Assembly: GCF_030849025.1 (NCBI RefSeq)
Contig: NZ_CP118224.1
Span: forward strand, 3,163,501 to 3,227,500
Reading direction: 5' to 3'
DNA: 64,000 nucleotides
Source of the DNA: Oceanimonas pelagia
Lineage (GTDB): Bacteria; Pseudomonadota; Gammaproteobacteria; Enterobacterales; Aeromonadaceae
In this document: piece after piece, positions 45,753-56,047 of the stretch
Layout: every line of letters starts with the position of its first letter
Numbering within the stretch: the first letter of the stretch is position 1
Notes under the pieces: generated by a model
Told to the model about the DNA's origin: nothing
Seen by the model: the letters and a program-made list of their open reading frames with translations, nothing else
The model's database searches: none
Position numbers and translations under genes: made by a program

Positions 45753-46691
45753 ATGTCAGTCAAAACCATGCATACCCCCGAGGTAAAAGAGCTGCTGGAA
45801 AAAGTCGCCGGCCTGAACCAGGCCGGTGGCAACGAGCGGGTCAAGACCATAGTGCACCGCGTGATGCACGATGTGTTTCAGATCATTGAGGATCTGGACA
45901 TCACCCCGGAAGAGTTCTGGAACGCCGTGTACTACATCAACGACCTGGGCAAGAACGGCGAAGCCGCCCTGCTCGCCCCCGGCCTGGGCATGGACAAGTA
46001 CCTGGACATTCGCATGGATGCCGCCGACGAGCAGGCCGGCCTGGCCGGCGGCACCCCGCGCACCATTGAAGGCCCGCTGTACGTGGCCGGTGCCCCGGAG
46101 TCCGAGGGCTTCGCCCGCATGGACGACGGCACTCAGGACGGCGAGACCATGATCCTGACCGGCGTGGTCACCGACCAGGACGGCCAGCCCCTGCCCGACA
46201 CCCTGGTGGAGATCTGGCACGCCGACCTCAAGGGCGGCTACTCCTACTTCGACAAGTCCCAGAGCGAATACAACCTGCGCCGCAGCATTCGCACCGATGC
46301 CAACGGCCGCTACACCGCGCAAAGCATCATTCCGTCCGGTTACGGCTGCCCGCCCGAGGGTTCAACCCAGGCGCTGCTGAACCAGCTGGGCCGCCACGGC
46401 CGCCGCCCGGCCCACATTCACTTCTTTGTGTCGCAGCCGGGCTACAAGCACCTGACCACCCAGATCAACCTGGCCGGTGACGAATACACCTACGACGACT
46501 TCGCCTTCGCCACCCGCGAAGAGCTGGTGTGCGACGCCGTGCGCATCGAAGACAGCGCCGCCGCCGAGCAGTACGGCCTGAACCGGCCGTTCACCAAGGT
46601 GGAGTTCAATATTCAGCTGGTGGCATCCGACAAACCCGAGCACCAGCAGCGCCACGAGCGCAAGCGCGCCCTGGAAGACGACATCGCCTGA
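45753..46691 (+). CDS. catA: Catechol 1,2-dioxygenase
   Basis: 312 residues. An N-terminal helical dimerisation domain is followed by the intradiol core, in which the iron ligands are visible. The tyrosines are in EGPLYVAGAP and PSGYGCPP, and the histidines in GRRPAHIHFFVSQPGYKHLTTQ. Cleaves catechol to cis,cis-muconate. The start at 45753 (MSVKTMHTPE) has AAGGAG upstream; an ATG at 45735 sits too close to any ribosome site. Confidence 0.95.
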   Translation: MSVKTMHTPEVKELLEKVAGLNQAGGNERVKTIVHRVMHDVFQIIEDLDITPEEFWNAVYYINDLGKNGEAALLAPGLGMDKYLDIRMDAADEQAGLAGGTPRTIEGPLYVAGAPESEGFARMDDGTQDGETMILTGVVTDQDGQPLPDTLVEIWHADLKGGYSYFDKSQSEYNLRRSIRTDANGRYTAQSIIPSGYGCPPEGSTQALLNQLGRHGRRPAHIHFFVSQPGYKHLTTQINLAGDEYTYDDFAFATREELVCDAVRIEDSAAAEQYGLNRPFTKVEFNIQLVASDKPEHQQRHERKRALEDDIA

Positions 46692-46716
46692 ACCTGACAC
46701 GGCTGCCTGCAGCCGG

Positions 46717-46739
46717 CCGGCCCGCTTCAGGCGGGCCGG
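46717..46739 (+). other. GC-rich hairpin between catA and benA
   Basis: CCGGCCCGC-ttcag-GCGGGCCGG, a 9-base perfect stem with no T run. It lies in the only real gap of the catBCA-benABCD series. It could stabilise the upstream message or set different cat and ben levels rather than stop transcription. Confidence 0.6.
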
Positions 46740-46766
46740 GCAGTAACATCACATGGAGTGAGAAAC

Positions 46767-48143
46767 ATGACTCGCCAACTCGACCGACTCGAACAAAAAA
46801 TCCGTGGCGCGGTGGAAGCCGATCCGCAAACCGGCCACTACCGCTGCGACCGGGGCATCTTCACCGACCAGGAACTGTTTGACCTGGAAATGAAGCACAT
46901 CTTTGAAGGCAACTGGGTCTACCTGGCCCACGAAAGCCAGGTGGAAAACCCCGGTGATTACTACACCACCACGGTGGGCCGCCAGCCGGTGGTGATCACC
47001 CGCACCAAGGACGGCGAGCTGCGCGCGCTGCTGAACACCTGCTCCCACCGGGGCGCCACCCTGTGCCGCAAGAAGCGCGGCAACAAGGCCTCGTTCACCT
47101 GCCCCTTTCACGGCTGGACCTTCAAGAACGACGGCAAACTGCTCAAGGCCCGGGATCAGAAAAAAGGCGGCTACCCCGAGAGCTTCAGCACCGACGGCTC
47201 TCACGATCTGAAGCAACTGCCGAAGTTCGAGTCCTATCGCGGCTTTCTGTTTGGCAGCCTGAGCGCCGACGTGCAGCCGCTGCAGGAGTATCTGGGGGAA
47301 ACCACCAAGATCATCGACAACATGGTCGATCAGGCGCAGGACGGCATCGAAATTCTGCGCGGCAGCTCCACCTACACCTATGAAGGCAACTGGAAGCTGA
47401 CCGCCGAAAACGGCGCCGACGGCTACCACGTGGGCACGGTGCACTGGAACTACCTGTCCACCATGGGCCAGCGCAACTACGACAAGGGCGGCACCGAGGC
47501 GGTGGACGCCAAGAGCTGGTCCAACGAAGGCGGCTTCTACTCCTTTGACAACGGCCACATGATGCTGTGGACCCGGCTCACCAATCCTCAGGTGCGTCCG
47601 GTGTTCAACCACCTGGAGCGGCTGCAGAACGAGCTGGGCGAAGCCCGGGCCGACGCCATCGTCAACACCACCAAGAACCTGTGCCTGTACCCCAACGTGT
47701 ATCTGATGGATCAGTTCTCCACCCAGATCCGGGTACTGCGCCCGATTTCCGTTAACAAGACCGAAATCACCATCTACTGCTGGGCGCCGAAGAACGAGCC
47801 GGCGGCGGATCGCGCCAAGCGCCTGCGCCAGTATGAAGACTTCTTCAACGTCAGCGGCATGGGCACCCCGGACGATCTGGAAGAATTCCGCGCCTGCCAG
47901 AACGGCTACCAGGCCAGCGGCCTGAAATGGAACGACATGAGCCGGGGCGCCGCCCACTGGATCGAGGGCCCGGATGCGGGCGCCGAGCGCATTGGCCTTC
48001 AGCCCATTCTGAGCGGCGCCAGGCCGGAAGACGAGGGCCTGTATGTCACCCACCACCAGCACTGGGTCAAAGAAATGCTGCAGGCGGTTCAGACCGAACG
48101 CGCCCGGCTGATTTCCATTCAGGAACAGGAGACTTGCGCATGA
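46767..48143 (+). CDS. benA: Benzoate 1,2-dioxygenase large subunit
   Basis: 458 residues. The Rieske [2Fe-2S] motif CSHRGATLC...CPFHGW lies at about 95-120. The mononuclear iron site is in [17 protein letters not shown] (His pair) with a later Asp. It adds O2 to benzoate to give the cis-diol carboxylate. The ATG at 46767 has GGAG 9 bases upstream; a GTG 9 bases earlier is less likely. Overlaps benB by ATGA. Confidence 0.94.
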   Translation: MTRQLDRLEQKIRGAVEADPQTGHYRCDRGIFTDQELFDLEMKHIFEGNWVYLAHESQVENPGDYYTTTVGRQPVVITRTKDGELRALLNTCSHRGATLCRKKRGNKASFTCPFHGWTFKNDGKLLKARDQKKGGYPESFSTDGSHDLKQLPKFESYRGFLFGSLSADVQPLQEYLGETTKIIDNMVDQAQDGIEILRGSSTYTYEGNWKLTAENGADGYHVGTVHWNYLSTMGQRNYDKGGTEAVDAKSWSNEGGFYSFDNGHMMLWTRLTNPQVRPVFNHLERLQNELGEARADAIVNTTKNLCLYPNVYLMDQFSTQIRVLRPISVNKTEITIYCWAPKNEPAADRAKRLRQYEDFFNVSGMGTPDDLEEFRACQNGYQASGLKWNDMSRGAAHWIEGPDAGAERIGLQPILSGARPEDEGLYVTHHQHWVKEMLQAVQTERARLISIQEQETCA

Positions 48144-48631
48144 GCATGAGCTTTGAACAGATCCAGGCCTTTGTGTTTCGCGAAGCCCGCCTGCTTGACG
48201 ATCGCCAGTGGGACGAGTGGCTGGCCTGCTACCACCCCGAGGCGGTGTACTGGATGCCCGCCTGGGACGATGAGGACAAGCTGACCGAGGATCCCCAGAC
48301 CGAGATCTCGCTGATCTACTACCCCAACCGGGAAGGCCTGGAAGATCGCGTGTACCGCATCAAGACCGAGCGTTCCGGCGCCAGCTCCCTGCCCGAGCCG
48401 CGCACCACGCACCTGACCAGCAACCTGGAAATCCTGGAGCAGCAGGGCCACACCGTGAAGCTGCGCTTTAACTGGCAGACTCACAGCCACCGCTACCACA
48501 AGACGGAGACCTATTTCGGCACCTCCTTCTACACCCTGGACACCAGCGGCGAGCAGCCGGTGATCACCGAGAAAAAGGTGATTCTGAACAACGACTACAT
48601 CAATCAGGTGATTGATATCTATCACCTGTAA
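48140..48631 (+). CDS. benB: Benzoate 1,2-dioxygenase small subunit
   Basis: 163 residues of the ring-hydroxylating beta family. It has [36 protein letters not shown] near the N-terminus and [19 protein letters not shown] at the C-terminus. It forms the alpha3beta3 hexamer with BenA. Start overlaps the benA stop; AGGAG precedes it. Confidence 0.94.
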   Translation: MSMSFEQIQAFVFREARLLDDRQWDEWLACYHPEAVYWMPAWDDEDKLTEDPQTEISLIYYPNREGLEDRVYRIKTERSGASSLPEPRTTHLTSNLEILEQQGHTVKLRFNWQTHSHRYHKTETYFGTSFYTLDTSGEQPVITEKKVILNNDYINQVIDIYHL

Positions 48632-48648
48632 CAGGTGGGGAAAGCATT

Positions 48649-49677
48649 ATGAGTTACAACATTGCCCTCAACTTTGAAGACGGCGTTACCCGTTTCATCA
48701 CCTGCAACGACGGCGAAACCGTGCTGGATGCGGCCTATCGCAACCAGATCAACCTGCCCATGGACTGCTCCGACGGCGTGTGCGGCACCTGCAAGGGCAG
48801 CTGCCATCAGGGCGACTTTGAGCTCGGCGACGAATACATCGACGAGGCTCTGACCGACGAGGAAGTGGCCGACGGCAAAATTCTGACCTGCCAGATGATT
48901 CCCGTCAGCGACTGCGTGGTGGAGATTCCGGCCGCGTCCACCCTGTGCAAAACCGGCACCGCCGAGATCGGCGGCACCCTGGCCGAGGTCAACCTGATCT
49001 CGCCCACCGCCATCGAGCTGAAGGTGACCGCAGATCAGGACATCGCCTTTTTGCCCGGCCAGTACGTCAACATCGGCGTACCGGGCACCGAGGAAGTACG
49101 CGCCTACTCCTTCAGCTCACTGCCGGGCAGCCGGGAGCTGAGCTTTTTGATCCGCAACGTACCGGGCGGCCTGATGAGCTCCTGGCTGGTGGGTCAGGCC
49201 AAGACCGGTGACCGCCTCAGCCTGAACGGCCCCCTGGGCGTGTTCTATCTGCGCCCGCTGGCACTGCCGGTACTGATGCTGGCCGGTGGCACCGGCCTGG
49301 CCCCCTTCCTGGCCATGCTGGAAGAGCTTCGGGTGAAGGGCTGCGATCAGCCGGTGCACCTGCTTTACGGCGTGACCAACGACGATGACCTGGTCGGGGT
49401 CGAGGCCTTGCAGCAGTTTGCCGCCGACATCGACAACTTCACCTTCAAAACCGTGGTGGCCAATCCCGACAGCGCGCACCCGCACAAAGGCTATGTAACC
49501 AACCACATGGAAGACGCCCCCATCGGCCACGGCGAAGTGGACGTGTATCTGTGCGGCCCGCCCCCCATGGTGGATGCGGTGCTGGGTTACTTCCGCGACC
49601 AGGGCATTGAACCGCATTCATTCCATTACGAGAAGTTCAGCCCCAGCGTGACCGGGGTTGGGGAGCCGGTCGCATGA
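48649..49677 (+). CDS. benC: Benzoate dioxygenase electron-transfer component
   Basis: 342 residues. An N-terminal plant-type ferredoxin holds the cysteines in MDCSDGVCGTCKGSC plus a later TCQM. The FAD domain has VRAYSFSSLPG, and the NAD domain has MLAGGTGLAPFLAML and the terminal FHYEKFSPS. Carries electrons from NADH to BenAB. Start 17 bases after benB; stop overlaps benD by 4 bases. Confidence 0.94.
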   Translation: MSYNIALNFEDGVTRFITCNDGETVLDAAYRNQINLPMDCSDGVCGTCKGSCHQGDFELGDEYIDEALTDEEVADGKILTCQMIPVSDCVVEIPAASTLCKTGTAEIGGTLAEVNLISPTAIELKVTADQDIAFLPGQYVNIGVPGTEEVRAYSFSSLPGSRELSFLIRNVPGGLMSSWLVGQAKTGDRLSLNGPLGVFYLRPLALPVLMLAGGTGLAPFLAMLEELRVKGCDQPVHLLYGVTNDDDLVGVEALQQFAADIDNFTFKTVVANPDSAHPHKGYVTNHMEDAPIGHGEVDVYLCGPPPMVDAVLGYFRDQGIEPHSFHYEKFSPSVTGVGEPVA

Positions 49678-50453
49678 GTGCCCGCTTTACCGACAAGGTG
49701 ATGGTGATCACCGGCGCCGCCCAGGGCATTGGCCGGCGGGTGGCCGAGCGCGCGGCGGCGGAAGGCGCTCGCCTGGTGCTGGCGGATCTGGCGGATTATG
49801 TGCACGAGCTGGCGGCCGAGCTGCAGCAGCGAGGCACCCAGGCCCTGGCGGTGCAGGCAGATCTGGAAACCTGGGAAGGGGCGGAAACCCTGATGGCTCA
49901 GGCCCGGGCGCGCTTTGGCCGCATCGATATTCTGGTGAACAACGTGGGCGGCACCATCTGGGCCCAGCCCTACGAGCACTACACCCCGGAGCAGATCCAG
50001 AAGGAAATTCAGCGCTCGCTGTTCCCCACCCTGTGGTGTTGCCGGGCCGTGCTGCCCGGCATGGTGGAGCAGCGCGGCGGCGTCATCGTCAACGTGTCGT
50101 CGGTGGCCACCCGCGGCCTGATGCGGGTGCCCTACGGCGCCGCCAAGGGCGGAGTGAACGCCATGACCGCCAACCTGGCCTTTGAATATGCCGGCCATGG
50201 AATTCGCGTTAATGCCACCGCGCCGGGCGGCACCGAGGCCCCGCCCCGGCTGACCCCGCGCAACAGCGAGGCCCAGGGGGAACGGGAACAGCAGTGGTAC
50301 CAGACCCTGGTGGATCAGACCAGGAACACCAGCCTGATGCACCGTTACGGCACCCTGGACGAACAGGCGGCGGCCATTCTGTTCCTGGCGTCCGACGAGG
50401 CCAGCTACATCACCGGCACCGTGCTTCCCGTGGCGGGGGGCGATCTGGGCTGA
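49674..50453 (+). CDS. benD: cis-1,2-dihydroxybenzoate (benzoate diol) dehydrogenase
   Basis: 259-residue short-chain dehydrogenase. The nucleotide motif is VITGAAQGIGRRVAERAAAEGA, followed by ILVNNVGG, catalytic Ser in VNVSSVA and YGAAKGG (YxxxK). It oxidises and decarboxylates the benzoate diol to catechol with NAD. Ends the cat-ben operon and is followed by a strong terminator. Confidence 0.93.
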   Translation: MSARFTDKVMVITGAAQGIGRRVAERAAAEGARLVLADLADYVHELAAELQQRGTQALAVQADLETWEGAETLMAQARARFGRIDILVNNVGGTIWAQPYEHYTPEQIQKEIQRSLFPTLWCCRAVLPGMVEQRGGVIVNVSSVATRGLMRVPYGAAKGGVNAMTANLAFEYAGHGIRVNATAPGGTEAPPRLTPRNSEAQGEREQQWYQTLVDQTRNTSLMHRYGTLDEQAAAILFLASDEASYITGTVLPVAGGDLG

Positions 50454-50464
50454 CAGGCAATAAG

Positions 50465-50493
50465 GGCCGCCCGAAGGAGGGGCGGCCTTTTTT
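50465..50493 (+). terminator. Intrinsic terminator after benD
   Basis: GGCCGCCC-gaaggag-GGGCGGCC followed by TTTTTT, 12 bases after the benD stop. Confidence 0.92.
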
Positions 50494-50554
50494 ACTCGAC
50501 CGGAGACGTTTTCTCCAACTCCTGACTTATGGACAGCTTACGGAGTAATATGCG

Positions 50555-51889
50555 ATGAGACAGATAGATGTAAACCAGACCATAGACAACGCCAGCTTTA
50601 CCCCCTTTCACTGGAAAGTCCTGTTCTGGTGTTCCCTCATTATTATTTTCGACGGTTACGACCTGGTGATCTACGGCGTGGTGCTGCCACTGCTGATGGA
50701 TCAGTGGCAACTCAACCCTTATGTGGCCGGTTTGCTGGGCAGCAGCGCGCTGTTTGGCATGATGTTTGGCGCCATGGGTTTTGGCATGCTGTCGGACCGG
50801 CTCGGACGCAAGAAAACCATTCTTATCTGCGTGGTGCTGTTCAGCCTCACCACCGTCATCAACGGTCTGGCCACCAGCCCCTGGCAGTTCGGCCTGCTGC
50901 GCTTTATCGCCGGCCTCGGCATCGGCGGCGTCATGCCCAATGTGGTCTCGCTGATGAGTGAATATTCCCCCAAACGCAGCCGCAGCACCCTGGTGGCGCT
51001 GATGTTCAGCGGCTATGCCGTGGGCGGCATGATGTCGGCCGGTCTCGGCATCTGGATAGTGCCCAACTTCGGCTGGGAGATCATGTTCTACCTGGCCATA
51101 GTGCCCCTGCTGCTGCTGCCGCTGATGATCAAATACCTGCCCGAGTCGGTGGCCTATCTGATGGCACAAAACCGCCAGCGGGAAGCCCGGGAGTTGTTGC
51201 GTAAGGTAGCCCCCGACCAGCGTATTGAGCGTCATGACACTCTGGTGGTGCCGCCGGCCAATGTGCAGAAGGCACCGGTGCTGGAACTGCTGCGCGGCGG
51301 CCGTGCTCTCAGCACCCTGATGTTCTGGACCGCCTTCTTCTGCTGCCTGCTGATGGTCTATGCCCTCGGCTCCTGGTTACCCAAGCTGATGTCGGCCGCC
51401 GGCTACGAGCTGGGCTCCAGCCTGATGTTCCTGATGGTGCTCAACATCGGCGCCATTGTCGGTGCCGTGGGCGGCGGCTGGCTGGCAGACCGCTTCTCGC
51501 TGCGCTCGGTGCTGGTCAGCTTCTTTATGCTGGCGTCCGCCTCTCTGGTGCTGCTCGGTTATCCCCACCCCATGTGGTTGCTGTACAGCCTGATGGCCGT
51601 GGCCGGCGCCACCACCATCGGCTCGCAGATTTTGCTGTATGCCTATGTGGCCCAGTTTTACCCGGCCGACATTCGTTCCACCGCCCTGGGCTGGGCCTCG
51701 GGCGTGGGCCGCAATGGCGCCATCGTCGGCCCCATGCTGGGCGGCACCCTGCTGGCCCTGGCGCTGCCGCACCAGATGAACTTTCTGGCGCTGGCCATTC
51801 CCGGCGCCATCGCCACCCTGGCCATCGCCCTGGTAGGCCGAAGCCAGCCGGCCGGGCAACCCGCCGCCGAAGCCGCTACCAACGGCTGA
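50555..51889 (+). CDS. benK: MFS benzoate transporter (AAHS family)
   Basis: 444 residues with 12 helices. DGYDLVIYGVVLPLLMDQW in helix 1 is the aromatic acid:H+ symporter signature, and GMLSDRLGRKKT is the MFS loop 2-3 motif. A second copy, GGWLADRFSLRS, lies between helices 8 and 9. Imports benzoate with protons. Separated from benD by a terminator, so expressed from its own promoter. Confidence 0.88.
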   Translation: MRQIDVNQTIDNASFTPFHWKVLFWCSLIIIFDGYDLVIYGVVLPLLMDQWQLNPYVAGLLGSSALFGMMFGAMGFGMLSDRLGRKKTILICVVLFSLTTVINGLATSPWQFGLLRFIAGLGIGGVMPNVVSLMSEYSPKRSRSTLVALMFSGYAVGGMMSAGLGIWIVPNFGWEIMFYLAIVPLLLLPLMIKYLPESVAYLMAQNRQREARELLRKVAPDQRIERHDTLVVPPANVQKAPVLELLRGGRALSTLMFWTAFFCCLLMVYALGSWLPKLMSAAGYELGSSLMFLMVLNIGAIVGAVGGGWLADRFSLRSVLVSFFMLASASLVLLGYPHPMWLLYSLMAVAGATTIGSQILLYAYVAQFYPADIRSTALGWASGVGRNGAIVGPMLGGTLLALALPHQMNFLALAIPGAIATLAIALVGRSQPAGQPAAEAATNG

Positions 51890-51927
51890 ACATTGTCGCG
51901 ATTATGCATAATATTGCCGCGATGATG

Positions 51928-51968
51928 GATAGCCCCGGCTGAATGCCGGGGCTATCCTGTTTTATTTT
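51928..51968 (+). terminator. Intrinsic terminator between benK and benE
   Basis: GATAGCCCCGGC-tgaat-GCCGGGGCTATC, a 12-base perfect stem followed by CTGTTTTATTTTT. Confidence 0.92.
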
Positions 51969-51983
51969 TCCAAGGAGCCGGGC

Positions 51984-53201
51984 ATGAAGGCTTTTCTGCG
52001 CGATCTTTCACTGCCGGCGGTGGCCGCCGGCTTTCTGGCGGTGATGGTTTCTTACGCCGGCCCGCTGGCCATCGTGTTTCAGGCCGGCGCCAGCGCCGGC
52101 ATCTCTCAGGAGATGATGACCTCCTGGGTATGGGCCATTTCCATCGGCGCCGCGGTATCGGGCATGGTGCTGTCCTTCTGGCTCAAGGTGCCCGTGGTCA
52201 CCGCCTGGTCAGTGCCTGGCATCGCACTGCTGGTGCCGATGTTTCCCGGGCTGACCCTGGGTGAGGCGGTGGGCGCCTACCTGACCGCCGCCGCCATTAC
52301 CCTGATCATTGGCCTGTCGGGCAGCTTTGATCGCCTGATGCGGGCCATTCCCCGGGGGGTGGCCGCCGGCATGATGGCCGGCATTTTGTTTCAGTTCGGC
52401 ACCAATGCCTTTGTGGCCGTGGAAACGGCGCCGGCCCTGGCCACCGGCATGGTGCTCACCTACCTGCTGGGCCGCCGCTGCTGCCCCCGCTATACCCTGA
52501 TCCTGTTGCTGCTGGTGGGCATGGGGCTGGCGGTGGTACTGGAAGGCGCCAGTCTGGCCGGCCTTCGGTGGTCACTGACCACGCCGCAATTCATTACCCC
52601 GGAATGGTCACTGACCACTACCCTGAGCCTGGCCCTGCCGCTGGTGCTGGTCAGCCTGTCCGGTCAGTATTTGCCGGGCATGGCCATACTGCATGCCACC
52701 GGTTTCAGGGTCAGTGCCCGGCCAATACTGGCCGTCACCGGACTGGCGTCCCTGCCCATGGCGCTGTTTGGCGGCGTCAGCATTGTGGTGGCGGCCATTA
52801 CCGCCGCCATCTGCACCGGCGAAGACGCCCATGAAAACCCGCACCGGCGCTATGTGGCCGGGGTATTCAACGGGCTCTTCTATCTGGTAGGCGGCCTGTT
52901 TGCCGGCACCATCGTTAGCCTGTTTACCTCGCTGCCGGCGGCCTTTGTGGCGGTGCTGGCGGGACTGGCCCTGCTCGGTGCCATTGGCGGCAACCTGGTC
53001 ATCGCACTGGACACCCCCGGAGAGCGGGAAGCGGCCCTGTTGAGCTTTGTGGTCACCGCCTCCGGGCTGTCATTGTTCGGCTTGTCGTCGGCGCTGTGGG
53101 GAGTGGTGGCCGGCTGTGTGGCACAGCTGGTGCTGGCGTCGCCGTCCCTGTCTGCCGGCCGGCTGCACCCTGAGGCGCCCCCCTCGCCGAAGCAAGAGTA
53201 A
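51984..53201 (+). CDS. benE: Benzoate/H+ symporter BenE
   Basis: 405 residues with 11-12 helices of the BenE family. LPAVAAGFLAVMVSYAGPLAIVFQA is the N-terminal signature. GVAAGMMAGILFQFGTNAF and PMALFGGVSIVVAAITAAICTGEDAHENPHRRYVAG are conserved. Second benzoate importer of the cluster, complementary to BenK. AAGGAG precedes the ATG. Confidence 0.92.
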   Translation: MKAFLRDLSLPAVAAGFLAVMVSYAGPLAIVFQAGASAGISQEMMTSWVWAISIGAAVSGMVLSFWLKVPVVTAWSVPGIALLVPMFPGLTLGEAVGAYLTAAAITLIIGLSGSFDRLMRAIPRGVAAGMMAGILFQFGTNAFVAVETAPALATGMVLTYLLGRRCCPRYTLILLLLVGMGLAVVLEGASLAGLRWSLTTPQFITPEWSLTTTLSLALPLVLVSLSGQYLPGMAILHATGFRVSARPILAVTGLASLPMALFGGVSIVVAAITAAICTGEDAHENPHRRYVAGVFNGLFYLVGGLFAGTIVSLFTSLPAAFVAVLAGLALLGAIGGNLVIALDTPGEREAALLSFVVTASGLSLFGLSSALWGVVAGCVAQLVLASPSLSAGRLHPEAPPSPKQE

Positions 53202-53209
53202 CCTTGGGG

Positions 53210-53237
53210 TCACCGGCCTGCCGAGCAGGCCTGGTGA
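53210..53237 (+). terminator. Hairpin after benE
   Basis: TCACC-GGCCTGC-cga-GCAGGCC-t-GGTGA stem with one bulge, 8 bases past the stop. There is no clear T run, so termination is only probable. Confidence 0.5.
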
Positions 53238-53352
53238 TGACTTATATCCGCCCTTGCTTATATATTCCAAAAGTAACTATTAAAGATGGTTTAAATATTC
53301 ATTGAGCATATTAGACTCGACGCAGACCTTATTCTTCGTTCGGAGTTGAATC

Positions 53353-54357
53353 ATGCGCAAATCCCTTCTGGCCTCCGTGTTGTTTGCCGCCGGCCTGAGT
53401 GCCACCCTGCCGCTGCAGGCCAAGGAACTGCTGAACAGCAGCTATGACATCGCCCGCGAGCTGTTTGCCGACATCAACCCGGTGTTCGTGAAGCACTGGC
53501 AGGAACAAACCGGCGAGACCCTGGAGATCAAGCAGTCCCACGCCGGCTCGTCCCGCCAGGCTCAGGCCATTCTGCAGGGCCTGCGCGCCGACGTGGTGAC
53601 CTACAACCAGACCACGGATGTGGACGTGCTGCACCAGAAGGGCAAGCTGATCCCCGCCGACTGGAAGGCGCGCCTGCCCAACGACAGCTCCCCCTACTAT
53701 TCCACCATGGCGTTTCTGGTACGCAAGGATAACCCCAAGCAGGTGCAGGGCTGGGACGATCTGACCCGGGACGACGTGCAGCTGGTATTCCCCAACCCCA
53801 AAACCTCCGGCAATGGCCGTTACACCTATCTGGCCGCCTGGGGTGCCGCCCACAAGGCCTTTGATGGCGACGAAAGCAAAATCCGCGAGCACATGGGCAA
53901 GCTGGTGAAGCAGGTCGCCGTGTTCGACACCGGCGGCCGGGGTGCCACCACTACCTTTGTGGAGCGGGGCATCGGTGATGTGCTGATCACCTTTGAATCG
54001 GAAGTGAACAACATCATTGCCCAGTACCCGGATCAGGCCTTTGAGCGGGTGGTGCCGCCGGTGGACGTGCTGGCCGAGTTTCCGGTGACCTGGATTGACC
54101 GCAACGTGGAACGCAACGACACCGCCGACGCCGCCAAGGCCTATCTGGAGTTCCTGTACACGCCTGAGGCCCAGCGCATTCTGGCCAGCTACAACTACCG
54201 GGTGCATAACGAAGAAGTGGCCGCCGAGGTCGCCGACCAGTTCCCGGCCACCGAGCTGTTTACCGTGGAAGAGATCTTTGGTGGCTGGGAGCAGGCCATG
54301 AAGGATCACTTCGCCAACGGCGCCAGCCTGGATCAGCTGCAGGCCGAGGCCCGCTAA
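53353..54357 (+). CDS. sbp: Sulfate/thiosulfate-binding protein
   Basis: 334 residues with a Sec signal peptide ([17 protein letters not shown]). [43 protein letters not shown] and [22 protein letters not shown] are the sulfate-binding family blocks, and the C-terminus [17 protein letters not shown] agrees. Periplasmic receptor for the CysTWA importer. Sbp and CysP are hard to separate by eye; Sbp is preferred. The AT-rich 150 bases upstream probably hold the CysB-type promoter. Confidence 0.88.
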   Translation: MRKSLLASVLFAAGLSATLPLQAKELLNSSYDIARELFADINPVFVKHWQEQTGETLEIKQSHAGSSRQAQAILQGLRADVVTYNQTTDVDVLHQKGKLIPADWKARLPNDSSPYYSTMAFLVRKDNPKQVQGWDDLTRDDVQLVFPNPKTSGNGRYTYLAAWGAAHKAFDGDESKIREHMGKLVKQVAVFDTGGRGATTTFVERGIGDVLITFESEVNNIIAQYPDQAFERVVPPVDVLAEFPVTWIDRNVERNDTADAAKAYLEFLYTPEAQRILASYNYRVHNEEVAAEVADQFPATELFTVEEIFGGWEQAMKDHFANGASLDQLQAEAR

Positions 54358-54360
54358 GTC

Positions 54361-55203
54361 ATGGCGGCGCTGCTGGGCTCCTCAAAGCGGGTGCTGCCGG
54401 GCTTTACCCTGAGCCTGGGCACCAGCCTGCTGTTTGTCAGCCTGATCATTCTGCTGCCGCTCACCGGGCTGGTGATCAACACCAGCCAGATGGGCTGGGA
54501 GGAATACTGGCGGGTGGTTACCGACCCGCGGGTGGTGGCCACCTACCAGGTCACCCTCAGCGCCGCCGCTGTGGCCAGTTTGTTCAATATGGCCTTTGGC
54601 CTGCTGATGGCCTGGATCCTCACCCGCTACCGCTTTCCCGGCCGGGCCCTGCTCGACGGCCTGATGGACCTGCCCTTTGCCCTGCCCACCGCCGTGGCGG
54701 GCCTGACCCTGGCCTCGCTGTTTGCCACCAATGGCTGGTATGGTGCCTGGCTGGCGGAGCTGGGTATCAAGGTGTCTTACACCTGGGTGGGCATAGTGGT
54801 GGCCATGGTGTTTACCAGCGTGCCCTTTGTGGTGCGCACGGTGCAGCCGGTACTGGAAGATCTGGGCCCGGAATATGAAGAAGCCGCCGCCACCCTGGGG
54901 GCCAGCCCCTGGCAGGCCTTTACTCGCGTGGTGCTGCCCGAGTTGCGCCCGGCGCTGTTTACCGGCACCGCGCTGTCCTTTACCCGCAGCCTGGGCGAAT
55001 TCGGTGCGGTGATCTTTATTGCCGGCAACATGCCCTGGCAGACCGAGATCACCTCGCTGATGATCTTTATTCGGCTGCAGGAGTTCGACTACGCCGCCGC
55101 CAGCGCCATTGCCAGCCTGGTGCTGCTGGCTTCATTTGTGCTGCTGTTTGCCATCAACACCCTGCAGGGCCGCTTTATGCGCCGCATACGAGGTAACGCC
55201 TGA
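54361..55203 (+). CDS. cysT: Sulfate ABC permease CysT
   Basis: 280 residues with six helices of the BPD_transp_1 family. PGFTLSLGTSLLFVSLIILLPL is the CysT/CysU start, and the EAA loop reads YEEAAATLGASPWQAFTRVVLPELRPAL. Begins 3 bases after sbp and shares one base with cysW (TGATG). Inner-membrane half of the sulfate channel. Confidence 0.92.
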   Translation: MAALLGSSKRVLPGFTLSLGTSLLFVSLIILLPLTGLVINTSQMGWEEYWRVVTDPRVVATYQVTLSAAAVASLFNMAFGLLMAWILTRYRFPGRALLDGLMDLPFALPTAVAGLTLASLFATNGWYGAWLAELGIKVSYTWVGIVVAMVFTSVPFVVRTVQPVLEDLGPEYEEAAATLGASPWQAFTRVVLPELRPALFTGTALSFTRSLGEFGAVIFIAGNMPWQTEITSLMIFIRLQEFDYAAASAIASLVLLASFVLLFAINTLQGRFMRRIRGNA

Positions 55204-56042
55204 TGGAACAGACCCTTACCCTCAAGGCGTCCCGCCCCTGGGGTCGGTGGCTGCTGATTGGCACCGGCGTGGTGCTGACCCTGCTGTTGCTGGTGGTGCC
55301 GCTGTTTGCCATTTTTGCCGGGGCTCTGGCCGCCGGCGTGGGTGGTGTGCTCGACAACCTGGCCGAGCCCGATATGCTGCACGCCATTGGCCTGACCCTG
55401 ATGGTGGCGGCCATTACCGTGCCGGTAAACCTGGTGTTCGGCACCCTGCTGGCCTGGCTGGTCACTCGCTTTCGCTTTCCCGGCCGTCAGCTGCTGCTGA
55501 CCCTGATGGACGTGCCCTTTGCGGTGTCACCGGTGGTAGCCGGCCTGCTCTATCTGCTGATGTACGGCGTGAACGGACCGGTGGGCGGCTGGCTCGACGG
55601 CCACGATATGCAGCTGATGTTTGCCTGGCCCGGCATTGTGATGGTCACAGTGTTTGTCACCTGCCCCTTTGTGGTGCGCGAGCTGGTGCCGCTGATGAGC
55701 AGCCAGGGCACCGACTCGGAAGAGGCCGCCGTGCTGCTGGGGGCCAGTGGCTGGCAGCTGTTCCGCAAGGTCACCCTGCCCAATATTCGCTGGGCGCTGC
55801 TCTACGGCGTGATCCTCACCAACGCCCGGGCGGTGGGCGAGTTTGGCGCCGTGTCGGTGGTATCCGGCGGTATTCGCGGCGAAACCAACACCCTGCCCCT
55901 GCATGTGGAGCTGCTGCATCAGGACTACAATGCAGTGGGCGCCTTTACTGCCGCCGCCCTGCTGACCCTGATGGCAGTGGTCACCCTGATGATCAAATCT
56001 TATCTTGAGTGGCGTCTGCACAGCGCCAGTGAACAGGAGTAA
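55203..56042 (+). CDS. cysW: Sulfate ABC permease CysW
   Basis: 279 residues and six helices. [32 protein letters not shown] and the EAA loop [31 protein letters not shown] identify Cys[33 protein letters not shown] is a CysW-specific stretch. Partner of CysT. Confidence 0.92.
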   Translation: MEQTLTLKASRPWGRWLLIGTGVVLTLLLLVVPLFAIFAGALAAGVGGVLDNLAEPDMLHAIGLTLMVAAITVPVNLVFGTLLAWLVTRFRFPGRQLLLTLMDVPFAVSPVVAGLLYLLMYGVNGPVGGWLDGHDMQLMFAWPGIVMVTVFVTCPFVVRELVPLMSSQGTDSEEAAVLLGASGWQLFRKVTLPNIRWALLYGVILTNARAVGEFGAVSVVSGGIRGETNTLPLHVELLHQDYNAVGAFTAAALLTLMAVVTLMIKSYLEWRLHSASEQE

Positions 56043-56047
56043 CCGGC

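Noticed and set aside
38551..53201. The benzoate cluster as a new pathway
   Set aside because: Every enzyme is a standard member of the ortho-cleavage route; only the gene arrangement and regulation merit attention.
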